DNA from: Bacillota bacterium
Lineage (GTDB): Bacteria; Bacillota; Clostridia; Acetivibrionales; DTU013
DNA length: 64,000 bases
Reading direction: 5' to 3'
Assembly (NCBI GenBank): GCA_023435745.1
Contig: JAEZMD010000018.1
Coordinates: 372,001-436,000, forward strand
Shown here: positions 17,754 through 26,020 of the stretch, piece after piece
How positions within the stretch are numbered: position 1 is the stretch's first letter
Layout: every line of letters starts with the position of its first letter
The notes under the pieces: model-generated
What the model saw: the letters and a program-made list of their open reading frames with translations, nothing else
The model's database searches: none
What the model was told of the DNA's origin: nothing
Program-made: the position numbers and the translations under genes

Positions 17754-18463
17754 ATCACCCTCTCACTTTTGTCGCTGAACCTGTAGCCGACCCCTCTTAT
17801 TGTTTCTATATATACGGGATTGCCGTCGTCCTCTTCAATCTTTTGCCTTAGGTACCGTATATGAACATCTACCGTCCGGGTTTCGCCATAATAATCGAAT
17901 CCCCAGATTTTATCCAGCAGGTGCTCCCGGGACAAGACCTTTCCCTTGTTTTGCATCAAGATCTTCAGCAAATCAAATTCCTTCAGTGGCATCTCCACAG
18001 GTTGGCCTTTCTTGTAGACTTCATGGCGGGAGAGGTCAATTTCGATATCACCATGCCGTATTATATCCGAATCCGGCAAGGATGATTTTACGGTCCTTCT
18101 GAACAAGGCCTTGACCCTTGCCAACAGCTCGCGTACGCTGAACGGCTTGGTAATGTAATCATCGGCTCCCAATTCCAGACCCAGCACCTTATCAAACTCT
18201 TCGCTTTTTGCAGTGAGCATGATAATTGGAATCTCTTTTGAACTTGGATCTGATCTTAACAGTCTGCAGATTTCAAAACCGTCCATTCCCGGCAGCATAA
18301 TGTCCAGTATAAAAAGGGCGGGAAGGGAGGTCTGCAGTTCCTTTACCATTTTCTCACCGTTTTCAAATACAAGAACCTTGTAGCCTGCAGCTTCCAGATT
18401 ATATTTAAGCAACTGCTGAATATGAACATCATCCTCCACTATATAGACCAATTCTTTTAACAT
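17750..18463 (-). CDS. phoP: Response regulator PhoP (OmpR family)
   Basis: 237 residues: receiver domain (1-120) with acidic pair E10-D11-D12 and phosphorylated D54 in LDIMLPGMDG, then an OmpR/PhoB winged helix (about 135-232) ending in VDVHIRYLRQKIEEDDGNPVYIETIRGVGYRF. It binds TTAAC-type repeats and switches on phosphate uptake. The Pho box ahead of pstS (23118-23156) is its likely target. It is preceded by phoU across 75 bases that include a GAGAACCGTCCCC repeat. Confidence 0.93.
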   Translation of the reverse strand: MLKELVYIVEDDVHIQQLLKYNLEAAGYKVLVFENGEKMVKELQTSLPALFILDIMLPGMDGFEICRLLRSDPSSKEIPIIMLTAKSEEFDKVLGLELGADDYITKPFSVRELLARVKALFRRTVKSSLPDSDIIRHGDIEIDLSRHEVYKKGQPVEMPLKEFDLLKILMQNKGKVLSREHLLDKIWGFDYYGETRTVDVHIRYLRQKIEEDDGNPVYIETIRGVGYRFSDKSERVM

Positions 18464-18537
18464 CTTCTCACCCTTTCTTCAATGACTCTTCGTCTTCGGG
18501 GACGGTTCTCAACTTTACATCAAAAAACGCTGCCGGA

Positions 18538-19248
18538 TTATTCCGGATTATCGGCTAATTGAGGCACATGGCCCTCATCTTTATGGTATAGCCTTGCCAG
18601 ATGCTCATGCTCTCCGGTAACATTGAATACGACCCACTCGCCGATATTGGTCGCGTGATCTGCCATACGCTCAAGATACTTGGCGATAAACATAAAGTCA
18701 ATACCCTGCTCAACTGTGGACGGATTATTTCGCATCAAATTGATTAGTTCCAGAATGATCTTGTTGAAAAGGTTATCAACCTCATCGTCACTTGCGCAAA
18801 CGTTTTGAGCAAGCCGGATATCATGCCTGACGTAAGCGTCTATAGATTTGTTCACCATGATCTTGGCCAGCTCCGCCATTTTTGGGATGTCGATAAGCGG
18901 CTTGATGTATTTCTTCCCGGACATACGAAGTGTAATTTCTGCAATGTCGGCAGAGGCGTCTGCAATACGCTCCATATCAGTAATAATTTTTAACGCGGTG
19001 CTGATCGTCCTCAGATCCTTCGCCAGCGGCTGCTGCCGCGCGATCAGGTTCATGCATTTTCTTTCTATAATTCGCTCATAATCATCAATTACATCATCGT
19101 TGCGAAAAACCTGCCTTGCCAGCTCAACATCCTGATTTTTAAGCGCAAGAATGGTATTATCTATAGATTCCTCCACGAGGCTTCCCATTTTGATCAAGTC
19201 TAAATGAAGCTCCTCCAGCCCTATGTCAAAAGAATGTCTTCCTACCAT
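18538..19248 (-). CDS. phoU: Phosphate transport regulator PhoU
   Basis: 236 residues with the two-fold PhoU helical repeat: E/DxxxD-type segments IIERKCMNLIARQQPLAKDLRTI in the first half and KYLERMADHATNIGEW in the second. PhoU links the Pst transporter to PhoR and dampens signalling when phosphate is ample. I place the start at ATG 19248 (MVGRHSFDIGLEELH), eight bases after AAGGAGG and matching the family N terminus. The in-frame ATG 120 bases upstream would run back into the end of pstB and is not credible. Confidence 0.94.
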   Translation of the reverse strand: MVGRHSFDIGLEELHLDLIKMGSLVEESIDNTILALKNQDVELARQVFRNDDVIDDYERIIERKCMNLIARQQPLAKDLRTISTALKIITDMERIADASADIAEITLRMSGKKYIKPLIDIPKMAELAKIMVNKSIDAYVRHDIRLAQNVCASDDEVDNLFNKIILELINLMRNNPSTVEQGIDFMFIAKYLERMADHATNIGEWVVFNVTGEHEHLARLYHKDEGHVPQLADNPE

Positions 19249-19291
19249 AATGCATTCCTCCTTATATAAACTCCCCGTATCTTTCATTATA

Positions 19292-20053
19292 TTATCCGAA
19301 CCTGCCGGTGATATAATCTTCCGTGCGTTTGTCCCTCGGTTTACTAAATATTTTTTCCGTACGGTCAAATTCTATTATTTCTCCAAGCAGAAAGAAAGCT
19401 GTTCTGTCTGATATTCTGCCTGCCTGTTGCATGTTGTGGGTTACAATAATAATTGTATATTTTTCTTTAAGCTCACCGATCAAATCTTCAATCTTTAATG
19501 TCGATATGGGATCAAGGGCTGAGGTGGGTTCATCCATGAGCAATACCTCCGGCTCGACTGCGAGAACTCTGGCAATACAGAGTCTTTGCTGCTGGCCTCC
19601 GGAGAGACCAAGTGCATTTTGTTTCAGGCGGTCTTTTACCTCATCCCAAAGAGCCGCATTTCGAAGACTGTTTTCTACTATCTCGTTTAGCTGGGATTTG
19701 GACTTGACGCCATGTATTCTCGGCCCGTAGGCGACATTGTCAAAAACGGACATCGGGAAAGGGTTTGGCTTTTGAAACACCATCCCAACTCTCTTTCTTA
19801 ATTCAACGGTATCATAATCCCGATATATGTTCAAGCCGTCCAGATATACCTCGCCGGAGATGGTGACGTTTGGGATGAGATCATTCATCCGGTTTAATGT
19901 TTTAATAAATGTGGATTTACCGCAGCCGGACGGCCCGATGAGGGCTGTGACATACCTGTCCGCAATTTCAATATTAATGCCCTTTAGCGCTTGAACTCCG
20001 CTGTAAAACAGGTTAAGCTCTTTGGTATTTATTTTTGCTTTGTTGTTATTCAT
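19292..20053 (-). CDS. pstB: Phosphate ABC transporter ATP-binding protein PstB
   Basis: 253 residues. Walker A GPSGCGKST (about 40-48), Q-loop FQKPNPFP, signature LSGGQQQRLCIAR, Walker B VLLMDEPTSALDP, and H-loop THNMQQ. The FQKPNPFP and GPRIHG segments are specific to PstB. I prefer the second ATG (20053, MNNNK) because AAAGG lies nine bases ahead of it; the first (20059) is too close. It powers phosphate import through PstC and PstA. Confidence 0.96.
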   Translation of the reverse strand: MNNNKAKINTKELNLFYSGVQALKGINIEIADRYVTALIGPSGCGKSTFIKTLNRMNDLIPNVTISGEVYLDGLNIYRDYDTVELRKRVGMVFQKPNPFPMSVFDNVAYGPRIHGVKSKSQLNEIVENSLRNAALWDEVKDRLKQNALGLSGGQQQRLCIARVLAVEPEVLLMDEPTSALDPISTLKIEDLIGELKEKYTIIIVTHNMQQAGRISDRTAFFLLGEIIEFDRTEKIFSKPRDKRTEDYITGRFG

Positions 20054-20084
20054 AATCATCTGCCTTTCGTGTTCTCGAATTGAC

Positions 20085-20990
20085 CTAATAACGTCTTTGA
20101 AACCTATTCCTGATAAATATCGCGGCTGAATTCATTACAAACAAGAGCACCAGCAGGACTACTATAGCAGCCGCTGCAAGATTTGCGTATTCTTTAGTAA
20201 GAACAGTGTCAAGTGTCCAATAGTATATTTGAATGGGAAGTGCTGTAAAATCATCCATGAATCCATTAGGTGTTTTCAGTAATAATGCGGGTATACCCAG
20301 GACGACCAATGGAGCCGTTTCACCTATGGCTCTTGAAAGGGACAGGATAGAACCCGTCATAATACTGGGCAATGCAGTGGGTAACACAATTTTCCTGATG
20401 GTGGTCCACTTGCTGGCACCCAAGGCATATGAAGCATCTCTTAAAAACCCCGGTACTGCGCGGATTGCTTCCTGACTTGATACAACAACGATCGGAAGAA
20501 CCAGCAAAGACATTGTAAAACCTCCTGCGAGAATACTGGAGCCTAGTTTAAGCATTCTGCTGAAAACCGTTAATCCAAGCAGACCAAAGATAACGGAAGG
20601 TACTCCTGATAAATTTGATATATTAATATTTATAAGACTATGAATGAAGCCATTTTTTAAGTATTCTTCCAAGAATACCGCTGTTGCGACTCCCAAAAAC
20701 AGCGTTACGGGTGCGACAACCAGCATAAGCAGAGCAGAGCCGATTAGAACTCCCTTTATTCCTGCTTTTCCAGGAGAAATCGATAATTTGCTTGTCAGGA
20801 ATTGAATATCCAGCCAGCCAATACTCTGACTGAGCACTCTATATATTAGTAAAGCTAAAACAAACAATGCAAATATAATGGTAAGTGAAAACAGTCTCTT
20901 TGCCGCCTTATCCAGCAGAATTCTTCTTTTTATTCTCTTTCGGGCTATTTCAGGATTGATATATGTTTTCATGACCCTTTCAGCGCTCAT
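20085..20990 (-). CDS. pstA: Phosphate ABC transporter permease PstA
   Basis: 301 residues with six predicted membrane segments (first about 30-52) and the binding-protein-dependent permease EAA-like loop ALGASKWTTIRKIVLPTALP, where the ATPase docks. The annotated start overlaps the pstC stop by ATGA; an alternative start seven residues in (MKTYINPE) follows GAAAGG. Inner-membrane partner of PstC. Confidence 0.94.
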   Translation of the reverse strand: MSAERVMKTYINPEIARKRIKRRILLDKAAKRLFSLTIIFALFVLALLIYRVLSQSIGWLDIQFLTSKLSISPGKAGIKGVLIGSALLMLVVAPVTLFLGVATAVFLEEYLKNGFIHSLININISNLSGVPSVIFGLLGLTVFSRMLKLGSSILAGGFTMSLLVLPIVVVSSQEAIRAVPGFLRDASYALGASKWTTIRKIVLPTALPSIMTGSILSLSRAIGETAPLVVLGIPALLLKTPNGFMDDFTALPIQIYYWTLDTVLTKEYANLAAAAIVVLLVLLFVMNSAAIFIRNRFQRRY

Positions 20991-21907
20991 GCTCGATACT
21001 CCCTTCTAAACTTTGCCGTAACATACTTCGCACCAAGATTCATGATCAATGTAAAGACGAAAAGGAGCAGTCCCACCGCATATAAGCTGTAGTATCCGAT
21101 TGTGCCGCTGCCGGCATCACCGCTTGTAAATTCTACGATATAGCCTGTCATCGTCTGCATTGGCTGAGTAAAATCAAGTGTAAAATTCTTTGCGCTGCCG
21201 CTTGCGATCGCGACAATCATTGTCTCGCCAACCGCTCTGGAAATTGCTAGTACAAAAGAAGCGATGATACCTGAAAGTGCTGCCGGAACGACTACTTTTA
21301 CAGTAGTTTCAAGCCTTGTTGAACCAAGAGCCAAAGCTCCCTCCCGGATTGAATCAGGCACGGAATTCATAGCATCCTCGGATAAGGAAGCGACAAGAGG
21401 AATTATCATGATTCCCATTACGATACCTGGGCTGAGTGCATTTTTCGCTTCTAGTCCCGGAATTATTTTCATCAATAGTGGTGTGACAAATGAATATGCG
21501 AAAAAACCATAAACGATAGTGGGGATTCCTGCCAGGACTTCCATAACCGGCTTTATAATCTTTCTTTTACTTGCCGGACAAAACTCACTCAGATACATTG
21601 CAGCTGTCAGTCCAATGGGGATTGCCACCAGCATCGCGATTGCGCTTGTAACAAATGTACCTCCGATTAACGGCAGGAAACCGAATGATGGATCTGCTTT
21701 CAACGGAGCTAAATCCGCACTGAATATTTCTGTCAAAGGAATCTCTTTGAAAAATTTCGCCGCATCGAGAACCAGAGTTATAATAATCCCGATAGATACT
21801 ACTATAGAAACCGAAGTAATTAAAAAAAGGATAGCGTATATTATTTTATCTGTTTTTTGCGATATAACATTTATTTGGTTGGATTTAGACAAATTTTTCT
21901 TTATCAT
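20987..21907 (-). CDS. pstC: Phosphate ABC transporter permease PstC
   Basis: 306 residues with six membrane segments. The EAA-like loop ALALGSTRLETTVKVVVPAALSG and the FGFLPLIGGTFVTS start of the permease domain are typical of PstC. The gene follows pstS by about 100 bases and is coupled to pstA. Forms the membrane channel with PstA. Confidence 0.94.
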   Translation of the reverse strand: MIKKNLSKSNQINVISQKTDKIIYAILFLITSVSIVVSIGIIITLVLDAAKFFKEIPLTEIFSADLAPLKADPSFGFLPLIGGTFVTSAIAMLVAIPIGLTAAMYLSEFCPASKRKIIKPVMEVLAGIPTIVYGFFAYSFVTPLLMKIIPGLEAKNALSPGIVMGIMIIPLVASLSEDAMNSVPDSIREGALALGSTRLETTVKVVVPAALSGIIASFVLAISRAVGETMIVAIASGSAKNFTLDFTQPMQTMTGYIVEFTSGDAGSGTIGYYSLYAVGLLLFVFTLIMNLGAKYVTAKFRREYRA

Positions 21908-22009
21908 TGGAACACTCCGTTTCTATATGGATTAAAACGAAAAGGTTGATTATTCCTTTTCGTCCTGAATTCTGCGGAATCAGTAATGGCTTGTTGTGCA
22001 GATTGCGTA

Positions 22010-23053
22010 CTATTTGATGTCATCTAGCTGTTTGAGGTATTCTGCATACTCCGCATCTGGCAGCGGGGCAAATCCATTTACGCCGGCCAGCCTCCTGGCG
22101 CCCTCGGGCGATACGACATATATTGCATAGTCGAGAACCTGTGGCTTTTGCTTTGCGTAGCTTAAATTCAGGTATGTGAACACAGGGCGGGTGAACCCGG
22201 AATAAGGAAGCTCTTCGCCAATAGTGTCTATACCAGGCTCGATCGGTCCGTTTCCAAAGTCGACCTTTATCGCAGCAAGCTTATCTTTGTTGTTCACGTA
22301 GTAGCCGAAGCCGAAGAATGCGATGGCGTTTTTATCATTTGATACAAGGTCTACAAGCGTTGAATATTCTTGCTGGAGATTGGCTGATTTAACCATTTCC
22401 TGCTTGTTCAATATTGTCTCTGCAAAGAATTCGTATGTTCCATGGTTTTCGTTCGGACCATAGAATTTTATTTCTTCATTGGGCCAATCTGCTCTAATAT
22501 CAGACCAAAGCACCTTATCCTCAGCGTTATATTTTCCCGACAGATACATGTTGATAATTTCATCCTTCGTCATTTCAGCTGCCCATGTGTTTTCCTTATT
22601 GATAACAATTGTCAGACCGTCAAGTGCCAGCTTAATTTCCATGGCCTCTATCCCGTTTTCCTTCAGTCCTGCTGCTTCTTCATCTTTTATTTTTCTTGAC
22701 GCATCGGCAAAGTCCAGCTCACCGTGAATGAATTTTTTGAAGCCTGCGCTAGAGCCCGCTCTTCCAACCTGTATGCTTACATTTGGTTGTACATTAGTCA
22801 TGTATTCTTCCGCAATGTTAGCCATCAACGGGTATACAGTTCCGGAACCATCGATGATTACCTTACCCTCAAGCTCTGTTTCTTCGTCTTTCGTGAGATC
22901 TGCTGTTTGTGATGTTGTTATCTCGTTTTTCCCCGCCGCATTCTGATTATTATTCTGATTCACTGCTTTTCCACACCCTGTTAATACGAGCATGGACAGT
23001 GCAAGCATCACTGTACTAAACGTTGTTATCCTTGATAAAAAGACTTTTTTCAT
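22010..23053 (-). CDS. pstS: Phosphate-binding lipoprotein PstS
   Basis: 347 residues. The lipobox LTGC puts the lipidated cysteine at C27, so this is a membrane-anchored binding protein. PstS family motifs are GSGTVYPLM (phosphate-binding loop), QVGRAGSSAGFKKF and FYGPNENHGTYEFF. First gene of the pst operon, it starts behind GGGGGAGG and lies 65 bases from the four-repeat Pho box. Expression should rise when phosphate is low. Confidence 0.95.
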   Translation of the reverse strand: MKKVFLSRITTFSTVMLALSMLVLTGCGKAVNQNNNQNAAGKNEITTSQTADLTKDEETELEGKVIIDGSGTVYPLMANIAEEYMTNVQPNVSIQVGRAGSSAGFKKFIHGELDFADASRKIKDEEAAGLKENGIEAMEIKLALDGLTIVINKENTWAAEMTKDEIINMYLSGKYNAEDKVLWSDIRADWPNEEIKFYGPNENHGTYEFFAETILNKQEMVKSANLQQEYSTLVDLVSNDKNAIAFFGFGYYVNNKDKLAAIKVDFGNGPIEPGIDTIGEELPYSGFTRPVFTYLNLSYAKQKPQVLDYAIYVVSPEGARRLAGVNGFAPLPDAEYAEYLKQLDDIK

Positions 23054-23102
23054 TTAACATTCCTCCCCCTGGTTTTTCATTTCTATTCGCTTCACAGTAA
23101 TA

Positions 23103-23156
23103 ATCATATATTTCTTGAATTAACAACTAATTAATCCGAAGTTAAATTCAGGTTAA
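23103..23156 (-). promoter_or_regulatory. Pho box and promoter of the pst operon
   Basis: Read on the minus strand, four hexamers TTAACC, TTAACT, TTAATT, TTAATT occur at exact 11-base steps (23151-23156, 23140-23145, 23129-23134, 23118-23123). This is the Gram-positive PhoP box layout of TT(A/T)A(A/C)-type hexamers with 5-base gaps. A TATGAT -10 box follows at 23103-23108, nine bases after the last repeat, so PhoP would sit over the -35 region. Confidence 0.85.
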
Positions 23157-23192
23157 CTTTTCCGGGAATGAAGCATAAACTGGCTAATAGGG

Positions 23193-23267
23193 GAGAAACG
23201 TCCCCGAAAATCAGTCCCCGAAAATAGAAGAAACGTCCCGGAAAAGCGAGAGAAACGTCCCGGAAAA
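23193..23267 (+). repeat. Three tandem AGAAACGTCCC(C/G)GAAAA repeats
   Basis: 17-base units at 23194-23210, 23229-23245 and 23251-23267, immediately before the amidase-like gene. The last unit ends about 20 bases before its start codon. Related single copies occur at 8919, 18495 and 62581. Confidence 0.75.
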
Positions 23268-23286
23268 TCATGAAAAGGAAGTGTGG

Positions 23287-23793
23287 ATGATACAGCGGAC
23301 AATAAGGCCGTATGACAGGCAAAAGGTTCTTAAATATGCACATAAGTGGGCTTATTCAAGAAATACCGCTTATCTTGATTTTGAAAATATGGGAGGGGAC
23401 TGTACCAACTTTGCTTCTCAGTGTATTTTTGCGGGCAGTGGTATCATGAATTACACCCCGGTGTACGGCTGGTTTTATTTCAGCTCATATAACAGGACGG
23501 CTTCCTGGACGGGAGTTAATTATTTTTATGATTTTCTTGTAAATAATAAGGGACCGGGGCCTTTTGCACAGGTCGTGGATGTGTCACAAGCGGAGCCGGG
23601 TGATATCGCACAGCTCTCGTTTTCCAGCAGCACAATTTTCAATCATTCTCCTATCATCGTCAGTATGGGTGAATCGCATGGGCCGGAGACGATACTTGTT
23701 GCAGCCCATACCTTTGATACTGATTATTACAGGCTGCTGGACTTTGAGCCTGCCTATATAAGATACCTTCATATCATTGGAGTCCGGGAATAA
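23287..23793 (+). CDS. Amidase-domain protein (putative amidase_6 type)
   Basis: 168 residues. MIQRTIRPYDRQKVLKYAHKWAYSRN followed by GGDCTNFASQC is the amidase_6 signature: the Cys in GDCTNF would be the nucleophile, and the later His in FNHSPIIVS the partner. The family is related to NlpC/P60-type wall hydrolases. No signal peptide is present, so it may be cytoplasmic, spore-associated or leaderless. ATG 23287 has AAGGAA six bases ahead; an in-frame GTG at 23281 overlaps that site. It stands alone between the pst operon and cheW, and ends at a strong terminator. Confidence 0.8.
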   Translation: MIQRTIRPYDRQKVLKYAHKWAYSRNTAYLDFENMGGDCTNFASQCIFAGSGIMNYTPVYGWFYFSSYNRTASWTGVNYFYDFLVNNKGPGPFAQVVDVSQAEPGDIAQLSFSSSTIFNHSPIIVSMGESHGPETILVAAHTFDTDYYRLLDFEPAYIRYLHIIGVRE

Positions 23794-23796
23794 AAC

Positions 23797-23827
23797 AGCC
23801 CCTCACTTGAGGGGCTATACCGTTTTT
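23797..23827. terminator. Terminator between amidase gene and cheW
   Basis: AGCCCCTCA pairs with TGAGGGGCT around CT, followed on the plus strand by TTTTTT. The minus strand also has a T-rich tail, so it may serve converging cheW. Confidence 0.9.
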
Positions 23828-23830
23828 TGT

Positions 23831-24286
23831 TTATTTTTTAGCCTTAGTAACAGTCTGTAGGTCTTCCTCTGTCAGAACCTTCTCCAAGTCAAGCATAAGC
23901 ACTAATCTGTCGTCAAGCTTAGCGGTTCCGCTCAGAAACCTTTCCTTCAGGTTTGACAGTGCTTTTGGTACAGGCTCGAATGCCGACTCATCCAGCTTGA
24001 CGATTTCCTTTACCTCATCAACGATGACGCCTATTTCTGAGGCGGAGGTATTTGTAATAATAACCTTGGTGTTATCGTCAAATTCCGGACAAGGCAGGTT
24101 AAAACGCTTTCTGAGATTGAATATGGTATAGACCTTGCCCCGAAGATTTGCCAGACCTTCGATATAACCCGGCGCGTTGGGTATTTTGAAGATCTCCAGC
24201 ATTCTTTCAATACTGCTGATATTTTCAATATCAAGACCAAATTCCTCTTCATTGATGGTAAATATGACAAATTGCCGTACACTCAT
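23831..24286 (-). CDS. cheW: CheW-like chemotaxis coupling protein
   Basis: 151 residues, one CheW/SH3-like domain: FVIFTINEEEFGLDIENISSIERM, then YIEGLANLRGKVYTIFNLRKRF and IGVIVDEVKEIVKL. CheW bridges chemoreceptors to CheA. It is downstream of argJ on the same strand with 47 bases between, and no other che genes are nearby, so this may be a stand-alone copy. The gene symbol reflects domain identity, not proof that it is the main coupling protein. Confidence 0.85.
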   Translation of the reverse strand: MSVRQFVIFTINEEEFGLDIENISSIERMLEIFKIPNAPGYIEGLANLRGKVYTIFNLRKRFNLPCPEFDDNTKVIITNTSASEIGVIVDEVKEIVKLDESAFEPVPKALSNLKERFLSGTAKLDDRLVLMLDLEKVLTEEDLQTVTKAKK

Positions 24287-24333
24287 ACCAGATTCCTCCC
24301 TTTTTTCATAAAAACTATTGAATTACGCAACTG

Positions 24334-25536
24334 CTATGATCGATAGTTGGAATTGATCTTCACGTAATCAAGTGAGAAATCGCAGGTCCATACACGATCC
24401 GCATAAACACCCTTGCCCAGCTTAACCAGCAGTCTGACCTCATTCTTTTGCAGCAAAGCCCTGGCGGCCTCCTCGTCGAAATCAACCGCACATCCGTTTT
24501 TGCAAACCAAAAGGTCACTAATATATATATCGGAATAATTCGGATCAAATTCAGCTCCTGAATAGCCGGCCGCTGTAAAAATCCTGCCCCAGTTGGCATC
24601 TTCTCCGAAAATCATGGTTTTGACCAGAGGTGATTTTGCTATGGAACAGGCGGCTTTATAGGCGTCCTCGGGACTTCCCGCGCCTTCAACCGACACTTCG
24701 ATCAGCTTGGTTGCGCCTTCGCCGTCTCTAGCGATTTGCCTGCTCAGGAAGGTGCATACCTCCTCCAGACCGTCTCTAAATAATTCGTAATCTTCTCCTT
24801 CATGGATAATGCCGGCATTGTCCGCCAGCCCGTTAGCAAGGACCAGCACCATGTCGCATACGCTGGTATCACCGTCCACGGTGACCCTGTTGAAGGTTTT
24901 GCCGACAACCTCCTTCAGCGCTTTATCCAGCAGCTTTCGGGATATGTTTGCATCCGTTGTGATCACACCGATCATGGTTGCCATATTGGGATGGATCATA
25001 CCCGAGCCTTTTGCCATACCGCCGATCACGACTCTGGTCTCCTGAATATCCAGTTCAACGGCGACTTCCTTGAACAGCGTGTCCGTGGTCATTATAGCTT
25101 CCTCGGCATCGTGGCCGCCGTCGGGATCCATTCCGGATACCAATTGTTCAAGCCCCGGACGGATCTTATCCATATCAAGGGTTTTTCCTATAACGCCGGT
25201 GGATCCTACCAGGATATCGCCGGGAGTACATTCCAAAAGATCTGCCGTAATCGTCGCGATCTCCAGTGCGTCCTTGTAGCCCTGTTCGCCGACACATGCG
25301 TTGGCACAGCCGCTGTTTATCACGATTGCGTTAGCGTAGCCGCTTTTGATGTGATCCATCGTAAGCTGCAATGAATGCCCCTTCACTTTATTGGTTGTAA
25401 AAACGCCTGCCGCCGCAGCGCTGTCTTCGGAACAGATAATTGCCAGATCCTTTTTTCCCTGCTTTTTCAGGCCGCAGGCAATCCCGGTGGCAAAAAAGCC
25501 CTCAGGCGCTGTGACTCCTCCGTCTATTTTATTCAT
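24334..25536 (-). CDS. argJ: Bifunctional ornithine acetyltransferase / N-acetylglutamate synthase
   Basis: Recycles the acetyl group in arginine synthesis. 400 residues, a usual length. The precursor self-cleaves before the nucleophilic Thr in PNMATMIG (T187), giving alpha and beta chains. Other family motifs are GVFTTNKVKG, NSGCANAC and VDGDTSVCD. The C terminus KINSNYRS fits the family, where the final residues close the active site. No other arg genes are in the window, so it is either isolated or the operon was split. Confidence 0.95.
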   Translation of the reverse strand: MNKIDGGVTAPEGFFATGIACGLKKQGKKDLAIICSEDSAAAAGVFTTNKVKGHSLQLTMDHIKSGYANAIVINSGCANACVGEQGYKDALEIATITADLLECTPGDILVGSTGVIGKTLDMDKIRPGLEQLVSGMDPDGGHDAEEAIMTTDTLFKEVAVELDIQETRVVIGGMAKGSGMIHPNMATMIGVITTDANISRKLLDKALKEVVGKTFNRVTVDGDTSVCDMVLVLANGLADNAGIIHEGEDYELFRDGLEEVCTFLSRQIARDGEGATKLIEVSVEGAGSPEDAYKAACSIAKSPLVKTMIFGEDANWGRIFTAAGYSGAEFDPNYSDIYISDLLVCKNGCAVDFDEEAARALLQKNEVRLLVKLGKGVYADRVWTCDFSLDYVKINSNYRS

Positions 25537-25648
25537 CCTATCACTCCAAACACATTTATATAAGTATTTCTACATTCCGCATCAAACAAGTAAATTATAC
25601 AAAAAGTTACGGATGTATTCAAGAAAATGTGAAAATAAAAGCAGACCC

Positions 25649-25677
25649 TTGACACACTTTTTTGTTTCGTATATCAT
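25649..25677 (+). promoter_or_regulatory. Promoter of the valS T-box leader
   Basis: TTGACA (25649-25654), 17-base spacer, TATCAT (25672-25677). Confidence 0.85.
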
Positions 25678-25683
25678 CATAAT

Positions 25684-25946
25684 AAATATTTGAAAAACGT
25701 TGATCGGGAGGAGTAAACAGACATCTGCCCCAAAGAGAGAGAAGCTCGCCGGCTGAGAGGCTTTTCGGGGATAAAGCTGTTGAAGGTCGCCCGGGAGTTC
25801 TGCGATAAATACGATGAAGCTTGGCTATGGATGCCCGGCGTACCGTACAACCGCAGCGGTAGGAGCCGTTATTTCTGCAGAGCAGCCCCGGGAGGGGAAT
25901 TTTGGTGGTACCGCGGAGAACAGCCTTCGTCCAATGAGTTTGGATG
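25684..25946 (+). ncRNA. T-box leader RNA of valS
   Basis: The T-box sequence TGGTACCGCGG is at 25906-25916, ahead of a terminator with AGCCTTCGTCCA paired to TGGATGAGGGCT and a T-run (25922-25946). The upstream AAAGAGAGAGAAGC and GGCTGAGAGGC segments fit the AG-bulge side and upper part of stem I. A GTC triplet at 25786-25788 is a candidate valine specifier. Uncharged tRNA-Val would stabilise the antiterminator and turn on valS. Confidence 0.92.
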
Positions 25947-26020
25947 AGGGCTTTTTATATGACCGAGGATTCGAATAATGTGCAAAATATAAACGAGATT
26001 TTATACAGGAGGACTAGAAC

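Noticed and set aside
19249..19368. 40-residue N-terminal extension of PhoU
   Set aside because: It would read backwards into pstB and lacks a ribosome binding site, while ATG 19248 has AAGGAGG at eight bases.
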